A stretch of DNA of 64,000 bases from an uncultured Clostridia bacterium (GTDB lineage: Bacteria > Bacillota > Clostridia > Oscillospirales > Acutalibacteraceae). This document shows, piece after piece, positions 9,901 to 17,850 of this stretch (positions within the stretch are counted from its first letter, which is position 1; every line of letters begins with the position of its first letter). The notes under the pieces are model-generated. The model was not told where the DNA came from. It was given only the letters and a program-made list of their open reading frames with translations, and made no database searches. The stretch spans positions 1 through 64,000 of the forward strand of contig CAMNST010000011.1 of NCBI GenBank assembly GCA_946555465.1, given 5' to 3'. The position numbers were made by a program, and so were the translations under genes.

Positions 9901-10478
9901 GAAGGTATCACAAGTTTTGATTCTTTGATTGATGATGGAATCTGTATAAGAACGGTTTTATCTTTATCATACAAAACCCCGTTTTCGGAAGAATAATATG
10001 CATTTGCGCTATCAACATAAATTGCCTCAAGATTTGATTTAATAGATTCGCTTGCCGTTCTGAAAGCAGCATTTCCTATTGAAGCAACAGATGCAGGAAT
10101 ATTTATCCGAACTATACTTTTTGAACCTGAAAATGCTCTTTCACCTATGTTTTTTACAGTATCGGGTATCTGAACACTTTCAAGAGAATACATATTTGAA
10201 AACGCCCAGTTGCCTATTGAAGTAACACCGTTTTCAATAACAACTTTTGTAAGTCTGTCAAATTTATAATTATCGGTCCACGCAGGGGCTGAGGCTGAAG
10301 TATAATCTGCCATGGCACCACTGCCGCTTACGGTAAGTACACCTGTATTTTCATTATATTTTACGGTTGTGCTGCCCGATGTCCAACTGTTTTCAAGTGC
10401 ATAAGCATTTACCGAAAAACCGCCGAACACACCGAGAAGCATAACAAATGATAATAATAATGATATTGACCTTTTCAC
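6915..10478 (-). CDS. Secreted multidomain protein: BspA-type LRR, six repeats, Fn3, M14 zinc carboxypeptidase domain
   Basis: About 1187 residues. In order: signal peptide; BspA/TpLRR leucine-rich repeats (about residues 60-290, with motifs such as TSIGNWAF and VKNIGERAF); a Cys-containing linker; six tandem 77-residue repeats (about 390-852); an Fn3-like domain; and a C-terminal M14-family peptidase (about 960-1187). In the M14 domain, HGFE supplies zinc ligands H1005 and E1008, FHGW supplies H1109, and the general base Glu is E1162 in AIVEFA; VDMNRDF matches the substrate-binding Arg motif. All key residues are present, so it is probably active, perhaps on peptides or cell-wall peptides. 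The GTG at 10478 is the better start because AAGGAGG lies 7 bases upstream; the ATG at 10484 touches that site. Confidence 0.8.
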   Translation of the reverse strand: MKRSISLLLSFVMLLGVFGGFSVNAYALENSWTSGSTTVKYNENTGVLTVSGSGAMADYTSASAPAWTDNYKFDRLTKVVIENGVTSIGNWAFSNMYSLESVQIPDTVKNIGERAFSGSKSIVRINIPASVASIGNAAFRTASESIKSNLEAIYVDSANAYYSSENGVLYDKDKTVLIQIPSSIKESKLVIPSTVTSIMQQSGVSCSEITEITVPESVSVIGAKAFARCDNLKDIYFYSKTDLTIGASVVTEGSAVTFHGYTNSPAHLYAKNNSLNFDNFPVVIFKSADEKIVMAEYAPGTKAADIAVAKQSQTVSNSDGTHSVYKWSPEISDVTDDVTYTEVSESFECSYEEGEILSPATVDKNGEIAARCKICGYKNMTGVIYAPSDMKLGRTAYEYTGKDIGPGVTVKDSAGNTLKYKTDYSLVYDAGRTNAGRYGVTIHFMGKYAGSETLYFDITPKPAEKCTAKLSKTEYEYTGKDIGPGVSVVDDTGRKLVYKTDYTLTYDNGRVLPGTYSVTVNYIGNYAGSQTLWFTIKKSHSLTAKLSSTSYVYTGRDIGPGVSVKDEKGNTLKYKTDYTLTYAAGRTDAGRYGVTVNYIGQYAGIPSETLYFDIVPKSSAKCTVKLSKTEYAYTGKDIGPGVSIVDDTGRKLIYKTDYTLTYAPGRTEPGEYYIDVNYIGNYSGSVRVYFIIKEPVTLIAKLSAQTYYYTGKDIGPGVTVKTSDGETLKYKTDYMLVYDEGRTEVGTYSVIVNYIGAYAGVPSETLYFDIVDKPASQFTVKPSAWSYYYTGKDIGPGITVTDSSGRKLVYKTDYTLTYDEGRTKVGRYSITVNYIGNYSGSQTIYFYIIPKQVSIKSLTKNLLDQSFTVDWYTQKEEITGYNVQYSQHSDFSGGVTLTFDNPSASSVTRTKMGKNKTYYVRVRTYKNVVVDGRQTTLFSGWSAVKSVVVDECLSLNRSAYQISRSSNNVSYTRFGTSVQGRPLEAYIITNGSKYTKTFVMDFAIHGFEDNYYRDGQVLVEEANKLIEYYSKNPSKLKNMRLVIIPCLNPDGTIAGLNNQRANPNAFGRCNANHVDMNRDFGSGLFKASETRSYVNFLNNYQPDVYLNFHGWDNESIGSPDLCNIITPALGLNGRKPDRFGADSGYVIGYVHNTYNCPSAIVEFASPYRVDHGNVCNMLNRIIDNYNR
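7923..9311 (-). repeat. Six tandem coding repeats (about 231 bp each)
   Basis: DNA encoding six copies of the TG(K/R)DIGPGV-type repeat. Copies alternate between two flavours: ones with TLKYKTDY and ones with RKL(V/I)YKTDY. This suggests the array grew by duplicating pairs. Confidence 0.85.
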
Positions 10479-10505
10479 GAACATACCTCCTTGACTAATA
10501 TATAA

Positions 10506-10534
10506 ATTATATCAAACTGAAGTTATTTTTTCAA
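10506..10534 (-). promoter_or_regulatory. Promoter of the M14 repeat protein gene
   Basis: Minus strand: TTGAAA (10529-10534), 17-base spacer, TATAAT (10506-10511). Confidence 0.75.
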
Positions 10535-10564
10535 TAGTTATAATATGCCATTGAAGAGACACAT

Positions 10565-11545
10565 CTAATTAAACAAAGCCACATCTGATATAACCTCAAC
10601 GAAAGAAACTTCTCCCGAAACAGCATTAATATAAACCGTAAATTTCAGACAATGAGAAGTGGAACTGCTGAGTGCTTTCAACTTTATTCTATAACAGTAA
10701 TCAGGCGATTTTTCATATACAAACCTTCTGCAGAAATCATCTGATATATCTGCATCACTGCGCCACTGAGAATAATGCAGACACGCAAAATCGGGTTTTT
10801 TATAAATAATTGTTTCATCAGAAAAACTAAAATTATACTCTTCTTCCGATAAATTGTATTTGCTTTTTTCTGCCTCTTCTATCGCCTTCTTTTCGGCATA
10901 GTCCGCTTTTATGGCATTATCCGGAAGATTCTCATAATCAAGCCGCGGTATATTATATCTTGAATCATATAATTCCTGACAGGCACCTGTTCCTGTATCA
11001 AGTTCTTTATAAATACTGTCCTGACCGACAAAAATATTGAGAATCATTTTATTATTTTCTTCAATAAAGGACGGCATTACAAAACATTTGGCAACCAGTG
11101 AAAAAGAATCTTCATCATAATTCCCTTTTTCATCAACCGCAAGTCTGTAAAGTTTCTGATATTCAAGTTCACTGCTCGGGTCTTTCTCATAATCAAAAAC
11201 AGTTGACAGATAAACGGCATCTTTTATGTAGGCAACCGTTTTCAGGTCTGCATTGATTTTAAGCACATCCGTTGTTTTTCCGTCTGCATCCTTAAGCAAA
11301 AGTTTACCGTTTGTAAATCTGAATTTGCAGCCGTTTATTTCGCAGTCATAACTTACATAATCATCGGGTGAACATTCAAAAGATTTGAACGTTTCGGGGA
11401 GTTCAAGCGTTTTTATACTTTCTGCCGACTTTGAAGAAGGCTCTGCAATAGTTTTATCTTTATCTGAAAATGAGCAGCCTGACAGCGAAACGGCTGTAAT
11501 TGCTGCAATCAGAAATATAGCAGCAAATTTTTTTATATTTATCAT
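10565..11545 (-). CDS. Putative lipoprotein of unknown function
   Basis: About 326 residues. The N-terminus is a lipoprotein signal with lipobox LSGC near residue 24, so the mature protein should be anchored outside the membrane. No family was recognised. The ATG at 11545 is chosen because GAAAGGA lies about 10 bases upstream and it starts the signal peptide directly; an upstream in-frame start at 11650 would add a non-signal extension. It is transcribed divergently from the ECF sigma factor gene at 11765, so it could belong to that regulon (inference). Confidence 0.65.
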   Translation of the reverse strand: MINIKKFAAIFLIAAITAVSLSGCSFSDKDKTIAEPSSKSAESIKTLELPETFKSFECSPDDYVSYDCEINGCKFRFTNGKLLLKDADGKTTDVLKINADLKTVAYIKDAVYLSTVFDYEKDPSSELEYQKLYRLAVDEKGNYDEDSFSLVAKCFVMPSFIEENNKMILNIFVGQDSIYKELDTGTGACQELYDSRYNIPRLDYENLPDNAIKADYAEKKAIEEAEKSKYNLSEEEYNFSFSDETIIYKKPDFACLHYSQWRSDADISDDFCRRFVYEKSPDYCYRIKLKALSSSTSHCLKFTVYINAVSGEVSFVEVISDVALFN

Positions 11546-11764
11546 AACAAATATCCTTTCATATATAACACTTTTATAACACTTTAAATATAACAATTTT
11601 CCGGAAATTTTCTCTCTCCTTTCTCTTATCACCACTAATATTGGTTGCATTTATAAGAATAAAAGTAACGCTTTTTCAAAAAATTTTGCGCTGTACTTTC
11701 AGCACGAAAATTGCTATAATAAATATAAATCAAACGTGCAAAAAAGAGGTAAAAATCCATACTG

Positions 11765-12289
11765 ATGAACAGTGAAGAATTATGCAAAACCCTATGGTAT
11801 GAAAATGAAGCGGGCATAAGAAAAATATGCAGCATTAAACTGCGCAGTTGCCCGGAAGAAATAGACGACACCGTAAGCGAAGTATTTTTGATATTATGCA
11901 GAAAAATATCTGAAAACAATATTCCGCAAAAACCAAAAGCCTTTCTTTACGCTGTGCTCAATAATGTTATAAATCAGAAATACCGTGAGATATATAAAAC
12001 AAAAGAAAAAGAACAGCCCATATCCGACAAAGAATATGAACTGTTTCTTGCATATGACACTATTGATGAAAAAATCGAAGAAATATACAACAGTGAAATA
12101 AAACAAAAACTGAAAATTTTACTCAATGAAGATGAATACGACCTTATCACCAAGATTCATTTTGATAAAATGAAGATGAAAGAAATTGCAGTTTTATATC
12201 ATTCAACCGAAGCGGCGGTGAAGCAGAAGCATTACCGCATATGCAGAAAACTGCAAAAAATAATCAAAGAACCCAAAAATTTAATTTAA
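11765..12289 (+). CDS. ECF-type RNA polymerase sigma factor
   Basis: A 174-residue protein with sigma-70 region 2 in the N-terminal half (around EIDDTVSEVFLILCRK and KAFLYAVLNNVINQKYRE) and a region 4 helix-turn-helix near the end (MKEIAVLYHSTEAAVKQKHYR). It has no long spacer or extra domain, as expected for an extracytoplasmic-function sigma factor. The gene downstream encodes a membrane protein with a cytoplasmic N-terminal part, probably its anti-sigma factor. The AGAGGT site lies 14 bases before the ATG, longer than usual; the start could be slightly upstream at a non-ATG codon. Confidence 0.85.
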   Translation: MNSEELCKTLWYENEAGIRKICSIKLRSCPEEIDDTVSEVFLILCRKISENNIPQKPKAFLYAVLNNVINQKYREIYKTKEKEQPISDKEYELFLAYDTIDEKIEEIYNSEIKQKLKILLNEDEYDLITKIHFDKMKMKEIAVLYHSTEAAVKQKHYRICRKLQKIIKEPKNLI

Positions 12290-12311
12290 CGGTGAAATCA
12301 AGAGGTAAAAT

Positions 12312-13112
12312 ATGAAAAAAGATACACTGCTTGAAACATTGAAATCAAATTCAGTTTCTTTAACGGCAGGAGAAATTGAAGCAATTATGAATGAAGAACT
12401 TGCAAAAAGTCCTGATGAAATGGACTGCGAACTGATAGACTTATGTTCGGATGTTCTTGAAAAAGCATACGCAGATAAAGATACCGCAGCAGAAAAACCT
12501 GCCGAAAAAAAGAAAAGAATTAAATTCGGTAAAATTATGATGATTGCCGCTGCTGTCATAGTTATTTTAGGAATTTCAATTCCCGTATGTGCAAAATTTG
12601 TTCATACTGAGGCATCAAACGAAATTGTTCAGTATTTTAATGACCATTTTACAGTAGACAATTCCTCACGAAAAACGGAGGCTGACATTCATTCTGATAA
12701 AAACATTGATTTGGTAAAAAAACTGAATGATTTCGGATTTGAAAATGTCATCATTCCGGCAGAACTTTTCAGTGATGATTACACAAAAGAAATTGAAATC
12801 ACTCAGGATGACGAATCTTTTATAACTGTATGTATTTCGTTTGAAAATACTTCAGCAGACCTAAAGTGCGATATGTTTATTACAAAGCACAAAACCGAAG
12901 AAACTCAATTTATAATCGGAACAGGTGAAATGGGGGCGCAATTCACCAGCGTAAAACAACTTACCGTAAACGGAATGGACGTTCTGATTTTTGAAACAGA
13001 TGATAATTATGCATTCATAACTTACGCCGATACCAATACCGAATACGATATTCATATCCGGGACTGCAATATGGAAGCAGCAATCAGAATTGCAGAAACA
13101 TTAGAAAATTGA
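12312..13112 (+). CDS. Single-pass membrane protein, probable anti-sigma factor
   Basis: A 266-residue protein with about 75 cytoplasmic residues, a basic stretch, one transmembrane helix (about residues 77-97) and an extracytoplasmic C-terminal domain of about 165 residues. The topology and its place 22 bases after an ECF sigma gene fit an anti-sigma factor that holds the sigma at the membrane. No zinc-binding HxxxCxxC motif is present, so it is not the classical ZAS type. The C-terminal part resembles sensor domains of the DUF4367 kind; that assignment is tentative. The site AGAGGT precedes the ATG. Confidence 0.65.
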   Translation: MKKDTLLETLKSNSVSLTAGEIEAIMNEELAKSPDEMDCELIDLCSDVLEKAYADKDTAAEKPAEKKKRIKFGKIMMIAAAVIVILGISIPVCAKFVHTEASNEIVQYFNDHFTVDNSSRKTEADIHSDKNIDLVKKLNDFGFENVIIPAELFSDDYTKEIEITQDDESFITVCISFENTSADLKCDMFITKHKTEETQFIIGTGEMGAQFTSVKQLTVNGMDVLIFETDDNYAFITYADTNTEYDIHIRDCNMEAAIRIAETLEN

Positions 13113-13114
13113 AA

Positions 13115-13158
13115 ATAAAAAAACTGTCTGAACAACAATATTCAGACAGTTTTTTATT
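13115..13158. terminator. Bidirectional terminator between anti-sigma and symporter genes
   Basis: AAACTGTCTGAA pairs with TTCAGACAGTTT around an eight-base loop, with A and T tracts on both sides. Confidence 0.85.
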
Positions 13159-13173
13159 TTCTTTACGTTAATT

Positions 13174-14598
13174 TTATTTTCTTCTTGCTGCAAGTTCTGT
13201 TGAGATCTTTGCTTTCTTTTCACCAACAATGTCATATTTAAACATAGGAATTATTGAAAGAAGAGCAAGAATACCCGGAAGCGCAGTATAAGCAAAGAAG
13301 ATAATATCTTTTGTACTGTTTGTAAAAGTACCGGCATCAAGTGACTCATAGTAACCTGATTTTTGAACAAAGATGAGACCGACTGCTGTACCAAGAGCAA
13401 GGCAAACCTTAATTGTAAGCGTAAGAATTGAGTAGCACGCACCCTCCATTCTCTTGCCTGTTTCATATTCATAATAATCAACGGCATCGGCAGTCATTAT
13501 CATAGGCATAAGTGTTACGGCGCCGAACTGAAGACCGATAAGGAACAATGAAGCATAAAAAAGAACGGTAAGAACCATATTTGAAGGATTGCTGAACCAG
13601 AAATGACCGATTACAAAAGAGAATATTGAAGCGGCAAATCCGTAAACCGAAAGAAGAATATATGCTTTCTTTTCATCAAGTTTTTTAATAAGAAGCGGAC
13701 AAAGAGCCATGCTTATCATTGAACCGACAGCGGTTACAATGCCGAGAACGGCAACAAGATTCTGTGAACCGAGAATAACCGTTGCAGCCTGAACCTGAAT
13801 ACCCATAGCCATCTGGCGGCCGAAACCGAGAAAATAAGATATGATTACAAGCATAAACGGCTTGTTGTTTTTAAGGGCATTCAACATATCTTTTGCTGTT
13901 GTTTTTTCTGTTGAAGTGTTTACAACTCTTTCCTTATTGATAAGAGGAATGAGAGCAAATAAAATACAACCTAAAACAGCAGTAAGAACAGCAACCCAGA
14001 AATATTCCGAAGAAATCATAGGCGTATCGGTTTCGCCGTTCTTAACAAAAACTTTTGAACCGCCCGGAATAATAAGGCATACAATCGGAACAATTACAAC
14101 ACAGGCAGAAAAGCCAACCTGTTTGAAAGTGTTTGAAATGGAAACAACATTTGTTCTTTCTGTCGGATTAGGAGTTAAAACAGAGGCAATACCCTGAGAC
14201 GGAACGTCGCCCATTGTCATTGCTATACTCCAAATAAGATATGTAATAAATATCCATGCATAAAGACCGAATCCTTCAAAAGGAACTTTAATAAAAATAA
14301 CTGCGGTAAAAATAAGAAGCGGAGCAAGTGAATACAGAATCATTGATTTGAACTTGCCGTTTTTGCTTTTTGAGCGGTCAACAAGATTACCTACAACCGG
14401 ATCTGCAACCGCCGAAACAATTTTTGCAACAAGAATCAGAATTGCAACCACGCTTACATTGGCACCGAGAATGGAGCCGTCAAATTCTGCCTGATATGAG
14501 TTTAAAAGACCGACAATAGCCTGAAAGCCGAAGAGGCCGAGTGAATAGGCTGCTATCTCTTTAAACTTCATATGCTTTTGCTTTGTTATATCTTCCAT
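13174..14598 (-). CDS. MFS glycoside-cation symporter (GPH/MelB-like) family transporter
   Basis: About 474 residues with some twelve hydrophobic segments. DPVVGNLVDRSKSKNGKFK near residue 60 is the hallmark loop of the glycoside-pentoside-hexuronide:cation symporters such as MelB, which take up sugars with Na+ or H+. The ATG at 14598 has a perfect AGGAGG site 7 bases upstream; an in-frame upstream start at 14634 has none. It lies downstream of the SDR gene on the same strand with a stem-loop between them, and probably shares its promoter. The substrate cannot be told from sequence. Confidence 0.8.
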   Translation of the reverse strand: MEDITKQKHMKFKEIAAYSLGLFGFQAIVGLLNSYQAEFDGSILGANVSVVAILILVAKIVSAVADPVVGNLVDRSKSKNGKFKSMILYSLAPLLIFTAVIFIKVPFEGFGLYAWIFITYLIWSIAMTMGDVPSQGIASVLTPNPTERTNVVSISNTFKQVGFSACVVIVPIVCLIIPGGSKVFVKNGETDTPMISSEYFWVAVLTAVLGCILFALIPLINKERVVNTSTEKTTAKDMLNALKNNKPFMLVIISYFLGFGRQMAMGIQVQAATVILGSQNLVAVLGIVTAVGSMISMALCPLLIKKLDEKKAYILLSVYGFAASIFSFVIGHFWFSNPSNMVLTVLFYASLFLIGLQFGAVTLMPMIMTADAVDYYEYETGKRMEGACYSILTLTIKVCLALGTAVGLIFVQKSGYYESLDAGTFTNSTKDIIFFAYTALPGILALLSIIPMFKYDIVGEKKAKISTELAARRK

Positions 14599-14637
14599 AT
14601 TTTCCTCCTGATATATAAAGTATTTATTAAACATAAA

Positions 14638-14672
14638 AGGGCGAAACCGCCGCCAGCGGCAGTCTCGTCCCT
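14638..14672 (-). other. GC-rich stem-loop between SDR and symporter genes
   Basis: GGGCGAAACCGCCGCC can pair imperfectly with GGCAGTCTCGTCCC across a very short loop. On the minus strand it is followed by TTTTATGTTT. It may act as a partial terminator or an mRNA processing and stability site that sets the ratio of the two genes. Confidence 0.5.
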
Positions 14673-14689
14673 GAAAATCAAATCACTTA

Positions 14690-15547
14690 TTAGTCCTTGA
14701 AAACATCGTTGAACAAATCTATATTGGCAACTTTCATAACCATAGAGAAGAGTTCAGAACCTGAAACAGGAAGAAGTCTGTTGAACACGCTCATTGCATG
14801 AGCATCAAAACCGTGAATCATCATTGGTCTCTTATGCTCAATGCCGAACATAATCATCTTAACCATAAGGTCACAGTCTGTTGAGATCATATCCATAACT
14901 TTCTGTCCTTTTCCGCCGTCATTCTTCTGGTCACGGAAAATATCGGTTTTAGTGAAGCCCGGGCAAACAAGACCAACATACATCTTGCCCTTGAATTCAA
15001 CTCTGAGTGCCTCAGTAAAACTCTTGAGAGCAGCCTTGGATGCACTGTACATTGAAGTGCCGGCAAGAGTCATAAGAGCAGCAGATGAGTCAACATTGAT
15101 GATTGCCGGATCTTCCTGCGTAAGAAGAACAGGTAAAAATGTTTTTACACCGTAAAGGCAAGAATAAAAGTTAATATTCATAGCCTTTTCAATTTCATCA
15201 TAAGAATATCTGTCAAATCTCTTGAATTTCGGAAGAATACCTGCATTATTTACTAAAACGGAAGGAACAATGCCCTCTTCCTCAAGTTCTTTGGCAAAAT
15301 TTTCCCAGTTTTCTTTAACAGAAACGTCAAAAAGTTTGTAAGAAAACTGTTCTGCATAAGTAGGTCCGAGTTCCTCGATGAACTTAATCATCTTTGCCTC
15401 ACTTCTTGCAACGCCAACAACACGACAGCCGTGCTTTTTAATTAATGTTGCCGCAATGCCGGCACCCATACCGCCTGAAGCACCTGTTACGATAACGGTT
15501 TTACCGCTGAGCCAGTCTGCTCCGACACAACATTTACAATCGCCCAT
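14690..15547 (-). CDS. Short-chain dehydrogenase/reductase (SDR)
   Basis: A 285-residue classical SDR. The cofactor motif TGASGGMGAG lies near residue 21, NNAG near residue 101, and the catalytic Ser and YSASK (Y-x-x-x-K) near residues 145-165. The VGVARS segment after the second strand suggests NADP(H) preference (inference). A Cys-containing N-terminal extension (CKCC) is unusual. The ATG has AGGAGG about 9 bases upstream. Its promoter faces a divergent TetR-type regulator gene, which probably controls it together with the downstream symporter. Confidence 0.85.
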   Translation of the reverse strand: MGDCKCCVGADWLSGKTVIVTGASGGMGAGIAATLIKKHGCRVVGVARSEAKMIKFIEELGPTYAEQFSYKLFDVSVKENWENFAKELEEEGIVPSVLVNNAGILPKFKRFDRYSYDEIEKAMNINFYSCLYGVKTFLPVLLTQEDPAIINVDSSAALMTLAGTSMYSASKAALKSFTEALRVEFKGKMYVGLVCPGFTKTDIFRDQKNDGGKGQKVMDMISTDCDLMVKMIMFGIEHKRPMMIHGFDAHAMSVFNRLLPVSGSELFSMVMKVANIDLFNDVFKD

Positions 15548-15588
15548 AATATTTATCCTCCTGTTGGGAATATTTTTAAAATCAGTTT

Positions 15589-15617
15589 ATTATACAATAG
15601 AAAATCAAACTTTACAA
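15589..15617 (-). promoter_or_regulatory. Promoter of SDR-symporter operon
   Basis: Minus strand: TTGTAA (15612-15617), 17-base spacer, TATAAT (15589-15594). Confidence 0.65.
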
Positions 15618-15740
15618 TATTTTTATTCCGATTTATTGAAAAAATGAGACAAAAAATTTTTCAAAGAAAAAACATTTTTGTTATTTGTGTAAAAAAACGA
15701 ACCCCTAATTTGGGAAAAGTGACGAATATTGCCAATGCGT

Positions 15741-15769
15741 TTGATTTACAAAATATAATATGGTATAAT
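15741..15769 (+). promoter_or_regulatory. Promoter of tetR-type gene
   Basis: TTGATT (15741-15746), 17-base spacer, TATAAT (15764-15769), about 45 bases before the gene. The roughly 120 bases between the two divergent promoters are very AT-rich; no clear palindromic operator was found. Confidence 0.65.
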
Positions 15770-15815
15770 AACTTATAGTAAATTTCTGTTATTTTTATAT
15801 TTTGGAGTAAAAACT

Positions 15816-16352
15816 ATGGACAGACGCATAAAGAGAACAAGAACCGCTGTATTCAACGCCGTGCTTGATCTTATGGTTGAAAAAGGAACAGATAAAATAA
15901 CTGTTCTTGAATTATGCAAAAAGGCAGATATCAACAAAAGTACATTTTATCTTCACTATAAAAGTATGGATGACTGCCTGCAGTGCTGTTTTTCGTTAAT
16001 AATGGACGGAATCATAGAAATAACAAAACTTATTAATTATGAAGATATAAGAAATAATCCCCGCCCTGCCGTTGAAAAACTGCTTGACGAAGTTGAAAAA
16101 AATGCTGATTATTTTTACAAATTCAAATCAAGCAACATCTGCGGTCCGGCAATAAAAATCCTTAAAGAAAATCTTGTTCAGAACATTGCACAGCATAATA
16201 ATTTTAATATTGAAAATAACTATTATGAAGTTTCCTGCATAACTTTCGCAGTTGCAGGCTGCGTTGACACCGTAATTGAAAATCTGCCTTATTTTAATAA
16301 AGAAGAACTTTCAAGAGCAATCTGCGGAATGCTTAAATCACCGAATACATAA
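15816..16352 (+). CDS. TetR/AcrR family transcriptional regulator
   Basis: A 178-residue protein. The N-terminal 50 residues form a TetR-type helix-turn-helix (ITVLELCKKADINKSTFYLHYKS), and the rest is a helical ligand/dimer domain. It is short compared with typical members, like the AcrR-type and YbiH-like regulators of Firmicutes. It is divergent from the SDR-symporter operon, 268 bases apart, and is therefore its likely repressor (inference). TTGGAGT precedes the ATG. A good terminator follows. Confidence 0.85.
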   Translation: MDRRIKRTRTAVFNAVLDLMVEKGTDKITVLELCKKADINKSTFYLHYKSMDDCLQCCFSLIMDGIIEITKLINYEDIRNNPRPAVEKLLDEVEKNADYFYKFKSSNICGPAIKILKENLVQNIAQHNNFNIENNYYEVSCITFAVAGCVDTVIENLPYFNKEELSRAICGMLKSPNT

Positions 16353-16364
16353 ATTAAAATTTTC

Positions 16365-16408
16365 ATAAAGACTGTTTGCATCAGATGTAAACAGTCTTTA
16401 TTTTTTTA
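16365..16408 (+). terminator. Terminator after the tetR-type gene
   Basis: ATAAAGACTGTTT pairs with AAACAGTCTTTAT, followed by a run of T. Confidence 0.85.
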
Positions 16409-16481
16409 CAATTTCTGTATGATTCACATTATTTTGCTAAAGATAATCCTGTGTAACATTATAGATGAAAGAATGATAATT

Positions 16482-17786
16482 ATGAAAAATAAAATCATAT
16501 CCGTATGGGACGCCTGTTCACAGCCGCCTGAATTTCCCACCCTTGAAAAAAGCGAAAAAACGGACGTACTTATTATCGGCGGAGGAATTGCAGGCATACT
16601 GACTGCATATTTTCTTCAGGAAAGAAAAATAAATTATATACTTGCCGAAAAAGACAGAATCTGCCGCGGCACAACCCACTGCACAACTGCAAAAATCACT
16701 TCTCAGCACGGTTTTATCTATCAGAAACTTCTCAAATCCTACGGAATAGAAAAAACACAGATGTATCTCAGTGCAAACCAGAAAGCCGTTAAAGAATATG
16801 AAAAACTATGCCGCAATATCGACTGCGATTTTGAGAAAAAAGACAATTATGTTTTCAGCACAAGAAACCGAGATAAAGTTGAAAAAGAATTTGAAGCACT
16901 TCAGAAAATAAAAGCAAATGCACAGTTATGCGACAGACTTGAAATACCGCTAAAAACAGAAGGTGCCATAAAATTTTCAAACCAGGCACAGTTTAACCCA
17001 TTAAAATTTCTTTATCATATTGCTGAAAATCTTAATATATATGAAAACACATTTATAACAGGTATAGATGAAAACACAGCATATTTTGATAAAGGAAAAA
17101 TAACGGCAAAAAAAATCATTGTTACATCACACTTTCCGTTTATTAACAGACACGGAAGTTATCCTCTGAAACTTTATCAGCATCGTTCCTACGTAATTGC
17201 TCTTGAAAATGCGCAGAAACTTGATGGAATGTATGTTGACGAATATGACAAAGGTTTATCATTCAGAAATTATAAAAATATTATGTTTCTTGGCGGAGGG
17301 GGCCACAGAACAGGTAAAAAAGGCGGAAACTGGAATGAATTGCGGGCATTTGCCGAAGAACATTATCCCCATGCCACAGAAAAATACTTCTGGGCAACAC
17401 AAGACTGTATGAGCCTCGACAACATTCCCTATATCGAAAATTACTCCGCCTCTACTCCCGATTTATTTGTTGCAAGCGGATTTAACAAGTGGGGTATGAC
17501 CTCGTCAATGGTTGCTGCAAAAATACTTTGCGACACAATCTGTGAAAAAAGAAACGAATACAGCGAAGTATTCAGCCCATCACGAAGCATTCTGAAACCC
17601 CAACTTGTTGTAAACGGTGTTGAATCCGCAGTAAATCTGCTTACACCTACCACAAAAAGGTGTTCTCATTTGGGGTGTGCTTTAAAATGGAACAAAACCG
17701 AGCATACATGGGACTGCCCCTGTCACGGCTCAAGATATGAAGAAAACGGCGAAGTTATAAATAATCCGGCAATGAAAAATATATAA
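16482..17786 (+). CDS. FAD-dependent oxidoreductase fused to a C-terminal Rieske [2Fe-2S] domain
   Basis: About 434 residues. A DAO-type FAD fold starts with VLIIGGGIAGILTAYFL near residue 32; the body resembles the DadA/glycine-oxidase group. The last 50 residues are a Rieske domain with CSHLGC and CPCHGS, supplying the two Cys-His pairs for a [2Fe-2S] cluster. This FAD-Rieske fusion is known in Firmicutes and cyanobacteria, with unclear physiological substrates. The ATG at 16482 is preferred (GAAAGA upstream); upstream in-frame starts at 16473 and 16419 are possible. It stands alone between terminators. Confidence 0.85.
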   Translation: MKNKIISVWDACSQPPEFPTLEKSEKTDVLIIGGGIAGILTAYFLQERKINYILAEKDRICRGTTHCTTAKITSQHGFIYQKLLKSYGIEKTQMYLSANQKAVKEYEKLCRNIDCDFEKKDNYVFSTRNRDKVEKEFEALQKIKANAQLCDRLEIPLKTEGAIKFSNQAQFNPLKFLYHIAENLNIYENTFITGIDENTAYFDKGKITAKKIIVTSHFPFINRHGSYPLKLYQHRSYVIALENAQKLDGMYVDEYDKGLSFRNYKNIMFLGGGGHRTGKKGGNWNELRAFAEEHYPHATEKYFWATQDCMSLDNIPYIENYSASTPDLFVASGFNKWGMTSSMVAAKILCDTICEKRNEYSEVFSPSRSILKPQLVVNGVESAVNLLTPTTKRCSHLGCALKWNKTEHTWDCPCHGSRYEENGEVINNPAMKNI

Positions 17787-17802
17787 ATTTGCATATCATA
17801 AA

Positions 17803-17837
17803 AAACCTCCCTGAAAATCAAGGAGGTTTAACTGTTT
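17803..17837. terminator. Terminator between the FAD-Rieske gene and the lipoprotein gene
   Basis: AAACCTCC pairs with GGAGGTTT around an 11-base loop, with A runs before it and a T-rich stretch after it. Confidence 0.7.
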
Positions 17838-17850
17838 TTATATTTTTATT

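Noticed and set aside
15620-15740. Operator for the TetR-type regulator between the divergent promoters
   Set aside because: No convincing palindrome of suitable length was found in this AT-rich stretch.
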